Shown: positions 1 to 6,421, counted from the first letter of the stretch. The stretch: DNA of 7,618 nucleotides from Burkholderiales bacterium (GCA_947450745.1 CANFYD010000168.1:1-7618); one strand, 5' to 3'. The notes: generated by a model not told the origin, from the sequence alone. Numbers and translations: made by a program.

Positions 1-457
1 CCACCAGATCACCCCGGTCTACCTCGACCATATCGCCCGATTTCAGGACGCCCATTTCCTTGTAGATGCGCCCCACCAGGCGCGCCACCGTGGTCTTGCC
101 GGTGCCGGGGTTGCCGGTGAACGACATGTGCAGGCTGGGTGCCGTGGCACGGCCCGCCCTGCTGGCCGATTGCAAGCCCAGGTTCAGGCGCAGCTTGTCG
201 ATCACGAGCAGGGCGGCAATGTCGCGGATGCGCTGCTTCACCGATGCCAGGCCGACCAGGTCGCGGTCCAGCTCCTGGATCACCGCCTCGACCTGACTCT
301 GCGCCAGCACTTCGTTGACCGTGCGGGCGCGTGCCAGCGCGTCGGCCGTGGCCGTGGCCGTGGCTGTGGACGGTGCTGGTGCTGGTGCGCTCACCGTGGC
401 GGAGTTTGGGCGCGCCGCCGTGGCGCTGCCGGGAATCGAGTAGATGGGCGTGCTCAT
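1..457 (-). CDS. cbbX: CbbX, red-type RuBisCO activase (AAA+ ATPase), N-terminal 152 residues; 3' end beyond the window
   Basis: CbbX is a hexameric AAA+ motor that uses ATP to pull the C-terminal tail of the red-type RuBisCO large subunit and release inhibitory sugar phosphates. What is seen: the frame opens at the ATG at 457-455 (MSTPIYSIPG) and stays open to the window edge. Residues 53-92 carry the family N-terminal helical region (VIQELDRDLVGL, then KQRIRDIAALL). The Walker A motif GNPGTGKT is at residues 115-122, followed by TVARLVGRIYKEMG. Walker B, sensor and pore-loop regions lie outside the window. It starts 9 bp after the cbbS stop, with no strong Shine-Dalgarno, so translation may be coupled to cbbS. 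Oddity: residues about 11-40 are an Ala/Pro/Thr low-complexity stretch, putting Walker A roughly 35-45 residues later than I expect for CbbX. Position directly after cbbLS supports the call. Confidence 0.95.
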   Translation of the reverse strand, partial: MSTPIYSIPGSATAARPNSATVSAPAPAPSTATATATADALARARTVNEVLAQSQVEAVIQELDRDLVGLASVKQRIRDIAALLVIDKLRLNLGLQSASRAGRATAPSLHMSFTGNPGTGKTTVARLVGRIYKEMGVLKSGDMVEVDRGDLV

Positions 458-466
458 CGCTTGTGC

Positions 467-904
467 TCAGCTGTAGCGCTGACCTTCGGGCTTGTCGGCC
501 GCGTAGCTTTGCACCGTGTAGCGCATCGAGCGGCCGTTGATCTCCTGGCGCACGAGGCTGAAGCCGGGTTCGGTGCTCGGCCGGTTGACGATGAAACACA
601 TGGTGATCGACTCGACACCGCGGGTCGAATCAAACGCCATCAGCCGGATGTAGTGCTGCGGGAAGGTCTGGCGGCAGCTCTGCAACTCCAGCATGACGCC
701 AGCCGCGTCGCGCAGGTCGAACATCGGCATGCCGAACATTTCCCAGTAGGTGTTGCGGGGATGCGGGTCGTCGGTGTACTCGACGCTCCAGGCGTAGCCC
801 TTGTTCAGGCCGTAGGCTATCTGCATCGAGATTTCGGCATCGGTCAGATCCGGCAGGAAACTGAACTGGCCCTGTGTGATGCGTTGGGTCGGGTTGCTCA
901 TCAT
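467..904 (-). CDS. cbbS: RuBisCO small subunit, red-type (form IC)
   Basis: Small subunit of ribulose-1,5-bisphosphate carboxylase/oxygenase; eight copies cap the L8 core of the cytosolic L8S8 enzyme. The 145-residue product shows the family blocks RITQGQFSFLPDLTD (residues 8-22), VEYTDDPHPRNTYWEMFGMP (41-60), FDLRDAAGV (62-70) and AFDSTRG (90-96). After INRP-like VNRPSTEPGF (106-115) it continues about 30 residues (RQEINGRSMRYTVQSYAADKPEGQRY), the C-terminal hairpin extension that distinguishes red-type from green-type small subunits. Two adjacent ATGs (904-902 and 901-899) are possible; the first is preferred because AGGAG lies 9 nt upstream of it, against 12 nt for the second. It follows cbbL by 22 bp and precedes cbbX by 9 bp, all on the minus strand, consistent with one cbbLSX transcript. 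Confidence 0.97.
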   Translation of the reverse strand: MMSNPTQRITQGQFSFLPDLTDAEISMQIAYGLNKGYAWSVEYTDDPHPRNTYWEMFGMPMFDLRDAAGVMLELQSCRQTFPQHYIRLMAFDSTRGVESITMCFIVNRPSTEPGFSLVRQEINGRSMRYTVQSYAADKPEGQRYS

Positions 905-913
905 GGCGAGGTG

Positions 914-918
914 CTCCT
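914..918 (-). promoter_or_regulatory. Ribosome binding site of cbbS
   Basis: AGGAG on the minus strand, 9 nt before the ATG at 904. It favours the upstream of the two tandem ATG codons as the cbbS start. Confidence 0.7.
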
Positions 919-926
919 GTGCAAGG

Positions 927-2396
927 TCAGTTGGACACCGACGGCGTCACGGCGTAGTCGCTGGTGTCGGTGGAGGTGTAGTTGAAGGAAATATCGCCCC
1001 AGGTGTCGAGCGCCTGCTTCAGCGGCGTGCAGGTCTGTGCGGCTTTGCGCAGGATGTCCGGGCCTTCGTTTTTGATGTCCCGGCCTTCGTTGCGCGCCTT
1101 CACCATGCATTCGAGCGCCACGCGGTTGGCGACTGCTCCGGCCTGTATGCCGGCCGGGTGGCCGATGGTGCCGCCGCCGAACTGCAGGATCACGTCGTCG
1201 CCGAACAGGTCCAGCAACTGATGCATCTGCCCGGCATGGATGCCGCCGCTGGCCACCGGCATCACCTTCTTCATGTCGGCCCAGTCCTGGTCGAAGAACA
1301 GGCCGCGCGGCAGGTCTTGCTTGGTGTAGCTGTCGCGGCAGCAGTTGTAATAGCCCTGTACCGTCATCGGGTCGCCCTCCAGCTTGCCGACCGCCGTGCC
1401 GGTGTGCAGATGGTCCACGCCGGCCAGACGCAGCCATTTGGCTATCACCCGGAAGCTCACGCCGTGGTTCTTCTGACGCGTGTAGGTGCCGTGACCGGCG
1501 CGGTGCATGTGGATGATCATGTCGTTCTTGCGTGCCCAGTTGGCCATGCTCTGGATCGCCGACCAGCCAATCACCAAGTCCAACATCACTACCACCGAGC
1601 CGAGCTCCTTGGCGAATTCGGCGCGCTCGTAGATGTCTTCCATCGTGGCACCGGTCACGTTCAAGTAACTGCCCTTGACTTCGCCGGTGGCGGCGCTGGC
1701 CTTGTTGACGCCGTCCATCACGTAGAGAAAGCGGTCACGCCAATGCATGAACGGCTGCGAGTTGATGTTCTCGTCGTCCTTCATGAAGTCCAGGCCGCCC
1801 TTCAGACCTTCGTAAATGACGCGGCCGTAATTGCGTGCGGAGAGGCCCAGTTTGGGCTTGGTCGTGGCCCCCAGCAGCGGGCGGCCGAACTTGTCGAGCC
1901 GCTCCCGTTCGGCCACCAAACCTGTCGGCGGGCCCTTGAAGGTCTTCACCAACGCTACCGGCATGCGGACGTCTTCCAGCCGCGCAGCCTTCAACGGTTT
2001 GAAGGAAAAGACATTGCCGATCAGGCTGGCCGTGATGTTGGCAATCGAGCCTTCCTCGAACAGGATGATGTCGTAAGCTACCCAGGCGAAATACTCACCC
2101 GGCCGCCCCGGCACCGGCTCGACCTTGTAGGCCTTGGCGCGGTAGCTGTCGCAGGCGGTCAGGCGGTCGGTCCACACCACCGTCCAGGTGGCGGTGCTCG
2201 ACTCGCCGGCCACGGCGGCAGCGGCTTCGATGGCATCCACGCCGTCCTGCGGCGTGATGCGGAACAAGCACAGCAGGTCGGTGTCCTTGGGCTGATAGTC
2301 GGCGTCCCAGTAGCCCATCTGGCGGTACTTGAGGACACCTGCGCTGTAGCGAGTCTTGGCGTCGGTGATGAGACCTTCGGCGGCGGGTTGGTTCAC
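927..2396 (-). CDS. cbbL: RuBisCO large subunit, red-type (form IC), GTG start
   Basis: Catalytic subunit of RuBisCO, which carboxylates ribulose 1,5-bisphosphate in the Calvin-Benson-Bassham cycle. The 489-residue product has all key active-site elements: TTKPKLGLS with catalytic K180, the carbamylation and Mg2+ block GLDFMKDDEN with K206, D208 and E209, HMHRAGHG with H298/R299, HLHTGT with H331, mobile loop-6 lysine K338 in GTAVGKLEGD, S383 in ASGGIH, and phosphate-binding GGG at 407-409. These correspond to spinach K175, K201/D203/E204, H294/R295, H327, K334, S379 and G403-405. The tail (FNYTSTDTSDYAVTPSVSN) is of the red-type form that CbbX engages, matching the cbbX gene downstream. The start codon is GTG, with AAGGAG 5 nt upstream; the next Met (residue 27) would remove conserved sequence. 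Full-length, no frameshift. It leads the cbbLSX operon and is divergent from cbbR. Confidence 0.99.
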   Translation of the reverse strand: MNQPAAEGLITDAKTRYSAGVLKYRQMGYWDADYQPKDTDLLCLFRITPQDGVDAIEAAAAVAGESSTATWTVVWTDRLTACDSYRAKAYKVEPVPGRPGEYFAWVAYDIILFEEGSIANITASLIGNVFSFKPLKAARLEDVRMPVALVKTFKGPPTGLVAERERLDKFGRPLLGATTKPKLGLSARNYGRVIYEGLKGGLDFMKDDENINSQPFMHWRDRFLYVMDGVNKASAATGEVKGSYLNVTGATMEDIYERAEFAKELGSVVVMLDLVIGWSAIQSMANWARKNDMIIHMHRAGHGTYTRQKNHGVSFRVIAKWLRLAGVDHLHTGTAVGKLEGDPMTVQGYYNCCRDSYTKQDLPRGLFFDQDWADMKKVMPVASGGIHAGQMHQLLDLFGDDVILQFGGGTIGHPAGIQAGAVANRVALECMVKARNEGRDIKNEGPDILRKAAQTCTPLKQALDTWGDISFNYTSTDTSDYAVTPSVSN

Positions 2397-2536
2397 GGGT
2401 GCTCCTTGGGTGGAATGCAGCGATCGGTGATCGGCGTTGGCTTTGGATTTAGCGTTGGCGTGAACAAAATATAACCATATGAAGATATACGGAATAGTCA
2501 GTTATTCTTCGCCAACAGATAAGGTAAAGCTGAGCA
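2397..2536. promoter_or_regulatory. Divergent cbbL / cbbR control region, likely CbbR operator
   Basis: This 140-bp gap separates the divergent starts of cbbL and cbbR, where CbbR binds in other autotrophic proteobacteria. Seen directly: an AT-rich core at about 2463-2508; GCGTTGGC at 2434-2441 and again at 2452-2459 (18-bp period); the inverse CGCCAAC at 2510-2516; an imperfect palindrome with TTAT at 2502-2505 and ATAA at 2519-2522; and GATCGG in tandem at 2422-2427 and 2429-2434. TGA-N8-TAA at 2461-2474 fits the TNA-N7/8-TNA pattern described for CbbR sites. A weak minus-strand -10 candidate TATATT (2473-2468) has only a poor -35, as expected of an activator-dependent promoter. That the region is regulatory is well supported by context; the individual sites are inference. 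Confidence 0.65.
2402..2407 (-). promoter_or_regulatory. Ribosome binding site fixing the cbbL GTG start
   Basis: AAGGAG on the minus strand ends 5 nt before the GTG at 2396-2394. No in-frame ATG with a better Shine-Dalgarno is present, so GTG is the likely initiator. Confidence 0.75.
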
Positions 2537-3481
2537 ATGAACATCACATTCCGGCAGTTACGGGTATTCACCGAGGTGGCTCGCTACCAAAGCATGGCCC
2601 GCGCGGCGGAGACCCTGCATCTGACGGCTCCGGCCGTGTCGATGCAGATCAAGGAGGTCGAGATGCAGGTCGGCTTGTCGCTGTTTGATCGACACGGGCG
2701 TCAGTTGTCGCTGTCCACGGCGGGGGAATATTTTCTCGTTCACGCCCGACGCTTGCTGGCCGACTTGAAGGAAGCGGAGAACGCCATGGCGCGTTTCAAG
2801 CGGCTTGAGCATGGCCTGCTGACGATAGGCATCGTCAGTACGGCGACCTACTTCGTGCCGCAACTGTTGGCCCGCTTTCATGAGGAGCATCAGGGTGTCG
2901 ATGTGCGTTTGCGGGTCGTGGGCAACCGGGAGCAACTGGTCACGCTGATGGAGGCGGGCGAGGTGGACTTGTCGGTGATGGGCCGGCCGCCCAAGGATCT
3001 AGCGACGCGCGCCGAAGCATTTGCGGCCCATCCGTTCGTGTTCGTTTGCCCCGCCGGCCACCCGCTGCTGGCGGTCGGGCAACCGCCGCTTGCCTCGCTG
3101 CAGGACTACGCCTTCATCGTGCGCGAGCAGGGCTCGGGCACGCGCGCCGCCATGTCGGGGTTCTTTGCCGAGCATCGCTTCCAGCCCCACATCACGATGG
3201 AGATGTCGAGCAACGAGACCATCAAGCAGGCGGTGATTGCGGGCATGGGACTGAGCTTCTTGTCCCTGCACACGATCGGGCTGGAAGTGCGCAGCGGGCT
3301 GATTCACGTGCTGGATGTGGCCGGCACCCCGATCATGCGGACATGGAACATCGTGCGGCTGCAATCCAAGGTGCTGTCGCCGGCCGCCGAGGCATTTCGT
3401 TACTTCATCATCGAGCGCGGCGAAAACCACCTCGCAGCGCACGACAAAGCCCTGATGTCTCCACCTGGCTGCAGCAGTTGA
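2537..3481 (+). CDS. cbbR: CbbR, LysR-type activator of the cbb operon
   Basis: A LysR-type transcriptional regulator of 314 residues, the usual size. The N-terminal winged helix-turn-helix covers about residues 1-62 (FRQLRVFTEVARYQSMARAA, then HLTAPAVSMQIKEVE and LFDRHGRQLSLSTAG), followed by the linker helix (about 63-92) and a two-lobed effector domain (about 93-298) beginning GLLTIGIVSTATYFVPQLL. Effector-domain landmarks include FVCPAGHPL (169-177), REQGSGTR (196-203) and ETIKQAVIAGMGLSFLS (227-243). These sequences and the divergent position beside cbbL identify it as CbbR, which in relatives activates cbb genes in response to metabolites reporting the redox and carbon state; the effector cannot be predicted here. 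The ATG at 2537 has only a weak Shine-Dalgarno-like AAGG at 2521-2524, suggesting low expression. It could autoregulate from the shared upstream region. Confidence 0.95.
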   Translation: MNITFRQLRVFTEVARYQSMARAAETLHLTAPAVSMQIKEVEMQVGLSLFDRHGRQLSLSTAGEYFLVHARRLLADLKEAENAMARFKRLEHGLLTIGIVSTATYFVPQLLARFHEEHQGVDVRLRVVGNREQLVTLMEAGEVDLSVMGRPPKDLATRAEAFAAHPFVFVCPAGHPLLAVGQPPLASLQDYAFIVREQGSGTRAAMSGFFAEHRFQPHITMEMSSNETIKQAVIAGMGLSFLSLHTIGLEVRSGLIHVLDVAGTPIMRTWNIVRLQSKVLSPAAEAFRYFIIERGENHLAAHDKALMSPPGCSS

Positions 3482-3603
3482 GCGCTGCCCACCGCTTCGC
3501 AGGCCCAGGCCGATCGAGTTTGCTCTGCCCGCACCTCATCAGCATTGAGGTGAGCGTGCTGCGCAGCCGATTGAGCCGCCGGTGGCTCAGGCCTGGGTCA
3601 ACG
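3482..3603. terminator. Structured convergent intergenic region, possible bidirectional terminator
   Basis: This 122-bp gap lies between the stop codons of cbbR and the convergent LysR gene. It contains CACCTCA/TGAGGTG (3532-3538 with 3546-3552, 7-bp stem, 7-nt loop), TGAGCC/GGCTCA (3572-3577 with 3584-3589, 6-bp stem, 6-nt loop) and an enclosing inverted repeat CCCAGGCC/GGCCTGGG (3504-3511 with 3590-3597). GCTGCGCAGC (3558-3567) is also self-complementary. No T-tract follows any stem on either strand, so an intrinsic terminator of the classical kind is not demonstrated. The terminator role is inferred from position between convergent genes. Confidence 0.35.
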
Positions 3604-4548
3604 TCAATACGCCGCCCTCATCTCGCCCTCATCTGCAGGGCCGCCCGTTGACGCGGCGTTCGCGGTTTCAGGCGGGTCTGCCAGCACCTGCTCATACAGG
3701 CTTTGCGCAGCCAGCGACAAACTGCGGTCGCGCCGCCGGACCAGATAGATCTGGCGCGTCAGTCCGGCCCAGTGCAGCGGCCGGATCACCAGCCCGGGAT
3801 GGGCGAAATGGAACAGGGTCAACGCCGGCATCAGACTGATACCCAGGCCGGCGCGCACCATGCCCATGGCCGTGGCGAGTTGCTCAACCTCCATCAAGGT
3901 CTGCATTTGCAGCGGGTGCAGCGCAGCGTCCAGGTACTGGCGCACGCTGCTGGTGCGAGCCATATGGATGAAAGGGTAGGCCGCCACGTCCTGCGGTTCT
4001 ACTTCGGCCAAGCGGGTCAACGGGTGGCCGGCTGGGCAGACGAGATGGAAACCGTCGCTGCAAAAAGGCTCGGCTTGCAGCTCGGGCGTGTCGGCCCGGA
4101 TGGCAGCAAGGGCAAAGTCTGCCCGACCGCTGCGCACCCGATCCACGCAGGCCTCCGACAACACGTCGGCGACTTCAATCTCGATGCCGGGGTAGCGCGT
4201 GCTGTAGGCCTGAAGCACCTGCGGCAGCCAGCCCGCCGCCAGTGAAGGCAGCAGTGCGATCGACACCCGGCCGCGACGGCGCGCGAGTTGATCGCTGACA
4301 CCGGCCAGCGCGGCATCGAACTCAGTCAGTACCCGCCGCGCCGAAATCTCGAACTCCCGCCCCTCGGCGGTGGGCTCGACGTGCCGGGTGCTGCGGTCGA
4401 ACAGGCGAATGCCGAGCGCCTCCTCCAACTGGGCAATCAGCGCACTGAAAGCCGGTTGGGAGAGATGGCAAAGTGCGGCCGCGCGGGTAAAGCTGCGCTG
4501 CTCGGTCAGAGCGATAAAGGCTTGCAGTTGGCGGGTCGAGACGTTCAT
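3604..4548 (-). CDS. LysR-type regulator divergent from the AtuA/Bug operon
   Basis: A 314-residue LysR-type regulator. The helix-turn-helix is at about residues 1-62 (TRQLQAFIALTEQRSFTRAA, HLSQPAFSALIAQLE, LFDRSTRHVEPTAEG), then the linker helix and an effector domain from about residue 93 (GRVSIALLPSLAAGWLPQVL). The effector domain carries VCPAGHPL (170-177) and EQLATAMGMVRAGLGISLMP (222-241). The C-terminal 25 residues (PPETANAASTGGPADEGE and following) are low-complexity and probably disordered. Read divergently from the AtuA-family gene across 114 bp, it is the natural candidate regulator of that operon, because LysR proteins usually control the adjacent divergent genes. The ATG at 4548-4546 has no strong Shine-Dalgarno. 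It is not close to the CbbR copy in this window beyond family features. The effector is unknown. Confidence 0.93.
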   Translation of the reverse strand: MNVSTRQLQAFIALTEQRSFTRAAALCHLSQPAFSALIAQLEEALGIRLFDRSTRHVEPTAEGREFEISARRVLTEFDAALAGVSDQLARRRGRVSIALLPSLAAGWLPQVLQAYSTRYPGIEIEVADVLSEACVDRVRSGRADFALAAIRADTPELQAEPFCSDGFHLVCPAGHPLTRLAEVEPQDVAAYPFIHMARTSSVRQYLDAALHPLQMQTLMEVEQLATAMGMVRAGLGISLMPALTLFHFAHPGLVIRPLHWAGLTRQIYLVRRRDRSLSLAAQSLYEQVLADPPETANAASTGGPADEGEMRAAY

Positions 4549-4662
4549 CGGGTTTTCATCTGATTTTCAAATAGATTAATCTGAATTTTCTAATTTACAG
4601 ATCAAAGCGCCGACTCTACATTCGCCCTGTCACGAATGAAACCCCGGGAGAACAAGAGGACC
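4549..4662. promoter_or_regulatory. Divergent LysR / AtuA control region with repeated ATCTGA elements
   Basis: This is an AT-rich 114-bp gap in GC-rich surroundings. ATCTGATTTTC starts at 4558 and ATCTGAATTTTC at 4579, exactly 21 bp apart, which is two helical turns. The inverse CAGAT at 4598-4602 makes ATCTG-N14-CAGAT with the second copy. A perfect 10-bp palindrome AGATTAATCT sits at 4573-4582. This arrangement fits binding of a LysR-type tetramer to a recognition site plus an activation site next to the promoter. Assignment to the divergent LysR protein is inference. Confidence 0.6.
4594..4622 (+). promoter_or_regulatory. Sigma70-like promoter for the AtuA-Bug operon
   Basis: The -35 element is TTTACA (4594-4599, 5 of 6 to consensus), then a 17-bp spacer, then the -10 element TACATT (4617-4622, 4 of 6). 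Transcription would start near 4629, giving a leader of about 34 nt to the ATG at 4663. The inverse repeat CAGAT (4598-4602) overlaps the -35, so a bound LysR protein would sit beside or on it. Predicted by eye only. Confidence 0.5.
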
Positions 4663-6021
4663 ATGGACAACAACATCCTGCGCATCGGTTGTGCTGCCGG
4701 GTTTTCCGGCGACCGCACCGACGCAGCCGAACCGGTGGTGGACGCGCTGATCGCCGCCGCTGGCCCAGCGGTGCTGATCTTCGAAACGCTGGCCGAACGC
4801 ACGCTGGCCCTGGCCCAGCTGGCCCGCAAGAGCGACCCTGACGGTGGCTATGAGCCGCTGCTTGATGAGATGTTGCGTCCGGTGCTGGCGCGCTGCATCA
4901 CGCACGGCATTCGAATCGTCAGCAACTTCGGGGCGGCCAACCCGGCGGGCGCGGCCCGGCGTATCCATGCCCTCGCTGTCGAGCTGGGATTACGCGCACC
5001 GCGCATTGCCGTGGTGGAAGGCGACGACCTCAGTGGTCCGCCATACCAAGCGGTGCTGGCCGAGGCGCTGGGCCCGCAGGCTGAGCAGTTGCACAGGGTG
5101 TCAGCCAACGCCTACCTGGGTGCCGAAGCCATTGCCGATGCGCTGCTGGCTGGTGCGGAGATCGTTGTCTGCGGCCGCGTGGCCGATCCCTCGCTCACCG
5201 TTGGCCCAGCGCTCGCGCATTTTGGCTGGGCACGCGACGACTGGACACGGCTGGGCCGCGCCACCATGGCCGGCCATCTGCTGGAATGCGGCGCCCAAGT
5301 CAGCGGTGGCTATTACGCCGATCCAGGCTACAAGGATGTGCCGGGCTTGGCACGGCTCGGCTACCCGATCGCGGAGATCGATAGCTTGGGTCACTGCGTC
5401 ATCGGCAAGCCACCCGGCACCGGCGGCCGCATCGACGTGCACACCGTGAAGGAGCAACTGCTCTACGAGGTCCACGACCCCGCCGCTTATCTGACGCCCG
5501 ATGTGGTGGCCGATATCAGCGCCGCCGAAGTCACACAGCTCGGCCCTGACCGGGTTAGCCTCACCGGCGTGCGAGGCCACGCTCGACCCGCCACGCTGAA
5601 GGTCAACGTCTGCCATGCGACGGGATGGTTGGCCGAAGGTGAAATCTCCTATGCGGGTGCGCGGGCGGAAGCACGGGCCCGGCTGGCCGGCCAGGTGCTG
5701 GCCGAGCGACTCAAGGGCTTGGGACGGCTGCGCATCGACCTGATCGGTGTCGCCAGCGTGTTCGCCGACGACGACGGCAGATGGCTCGACGCGGCCCCGC
5801 TGGGCGACGCGCGCGACGTGCGGCTGCGCGTCGCGTTGAACCATACGGAACGCAGCAGTGCGGAACGCCTGGTGCGGGAAGTCACTGCCCTCTACACCTG
5901 CGGGCCGGCCGGCGGCGGCGGTGTACGCACCGCGCTGCGTCCACGGCTCGGAACGGTGTCCTGCGGCATCGACCGCAGCTTGGTGCCAGCAAGCTTCCGT
6001 TTCATTGAGGCCAGAACATGA
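4663..6021 (+). CDS. AtuA-family (DUF1446) protein, core domain only
   Basis: This 452-residue protein matches the AtuA/DUF1446 core named after the acyclic terpene utilization gene atuA of Pseudomonas. Visible family blocks are RIGCAAGFSGDR (7-18), ETLAERT (41-47), SNFGAANP (87-94), EGDDLSG (119-125), SANAYLGA (147-154), CGRVADPS (170-177), GHLLECGAQVSGGYYADPGY (204-223), GKPPGTGG (248-255) and TVKEQLLYEVHDP (261-273). No signal peptide or membrane segment is seen, so it is probably cytosolic. The molecular function of AtuA is not established, and the terpene role cannot be carried over because no other atu genes (acyl-CoA carboxylase, dehydrogenases) are nearby. An in-frame ATG at 4636 exists but lacks a Shine-Dalgarno and lies only about 7 nt from the predicted transcription start. 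The ATG at 4663 is preceded by GGGAG and AGAGGA, and yields the family-typical N-terminus. The usual C-terminal domain is missing here and appears as the next gene. Confidence 0.88.
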   Translation: MDNNILRIGCAAGFSGDRTDAAEPVVDALIAAAGPAVLIFETLAERTLALAQLARKSDPDGGYEPLLDEMLRPVLARCITHGIRIVSNFGAANPAGAARRIHALAVELGLRAPRIAVVEGDDLSGPPYQAVLAEALGPQAEQLHRVSANAYLGAEAIADALLAGAEIVVCGRVADPSLTVGPALAHFGWARDDWTRLGRATMAGHLLECGAQVSGGYYADPGYKDVPGLARLGYPIAEIDSLGHCVIGKPPGTGGRIDVHTVKEQLLYEVHDPAAYLTPDVVADISAAEVTQLGPDRVSLTGVRGHARPATLKVNVCHATGWLAEGEISYAGARAEARARLAGQVLAERLKGLGRLRIDLIGVASVFADDDGRWLDAAPLGDARDVRLRVALNHTERSSAERLVREVTALYTCGPAGGGGVRTALRPRLGTVSCGIDRSLVPASFRFIEART

Positions 6022-6377
6022 ACGCCACCTTCACCGTCCCGCTGTACCGCGCTGCCCATGGTCGCACCGGCGACAAAGGCAACCGTTCCAACATCAGCGT
6101 GATTGCCTGGCACCCGGACCTGTGGCCCTTGCTGGTCGAGCAGATCACGGAAGACGCGGTAGCGCGTCAGTTTGCCCACCGCCAGCCCACACGCGTGGCG
6201 CGCTATCTGTTGCCGCAGTTGCAGGCCATGAACTTTGTGCTCGACGAAGTGCTCGACGGCGGCGTGAACGACGCGCTGAACCTTGACAGCCACGGCAAGG
6301 CACTGTCCTTCCTGCTGCTTGACCTGCCGCTGCTTGTGCCGCAGGCGCTGCGGCACCGACTGGTCGGTCCGGCCTGA
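6018..6377 (+). CDS. AtuA-like C-terminal (ferredoxin-fold) domain protein, stand-alone
   Basis: A small 119-residue protein that resembles the C-terminal part of long AtuA proteins. The key block is RTGDKGNRSNISVIA (16-30), the glycine/asparagine signature I associate with that domain, followed by FAHRQPTRVARYLLPQ (52-67), MNFVLDEVLDGGVNDALNLD (71-90) and a hydrophobic C-terminus. It has no signal peptide. Its ATG overlaps the TGA of the preceding gene (ATGA at 6018-6021), an arrangement typical of translational coupling and equimolar synthesis. The two products therefore probably act as one complex that rebuilds full-length AtuA. The separate-subunit layout is inferred to be ancestral or lineage-specific rather than a recent frameshift, because both products begin and end cleanly. 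Function unknown. Confidence 0.82.
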   Translation: MNATFTVPLYRAAHGRTGDKGNRSNISVIAWHPDLWPLLVEQITEDAVARQFAHRQPTRVARYLLPQLQAMNFVLDEVLDGGVNDALNLDSHGKALSFLLLDLPLLVPQALRHRLVGPA

Positions 6378-6408
6378 GCACCTTTTCCAAATCTCAACCC
6401 AAAATACT

Positions 6409-6412
6409 GGAG
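6409..6412 (+). promoter_or_regulatory. Ribosome binding site of the Bug-family gene
   Basis: GGAG lies 9 nt before the ATG at 6422. It supports this start, which also gives an intact signal peptide. Confidence 0.6.
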
Positions 6413-6421
6413 ACCGCACCG

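Noticed and set aside
9..599. A 196-codon minus-strand frame overlapping cbbX and cbbS
   Set aside because: It is out of frame with both conserved proteins, and its Walker-region segment is a frame-shifted reading of the CbbX P-loop DNA.
876..2474. A 532-codon open frame on the plus strand antisense to cbbL
   Set aside because: It lies entirely opposite a fully conserved RuBisCO large subunit. Its composition (His, Val, Gln, Arg rich, no recognisable domain) is what the complement of GC-biased coding sequence gives.
4636..4662. Earlier in-frame ATG for the AtuA-family gene
   Set aside because: It has no Shine-Dalgarno, lies only about 7 nt after the predicted transcription start, and adds nine residues (MKPRENKRT) not expected before the conserved RIGC block.
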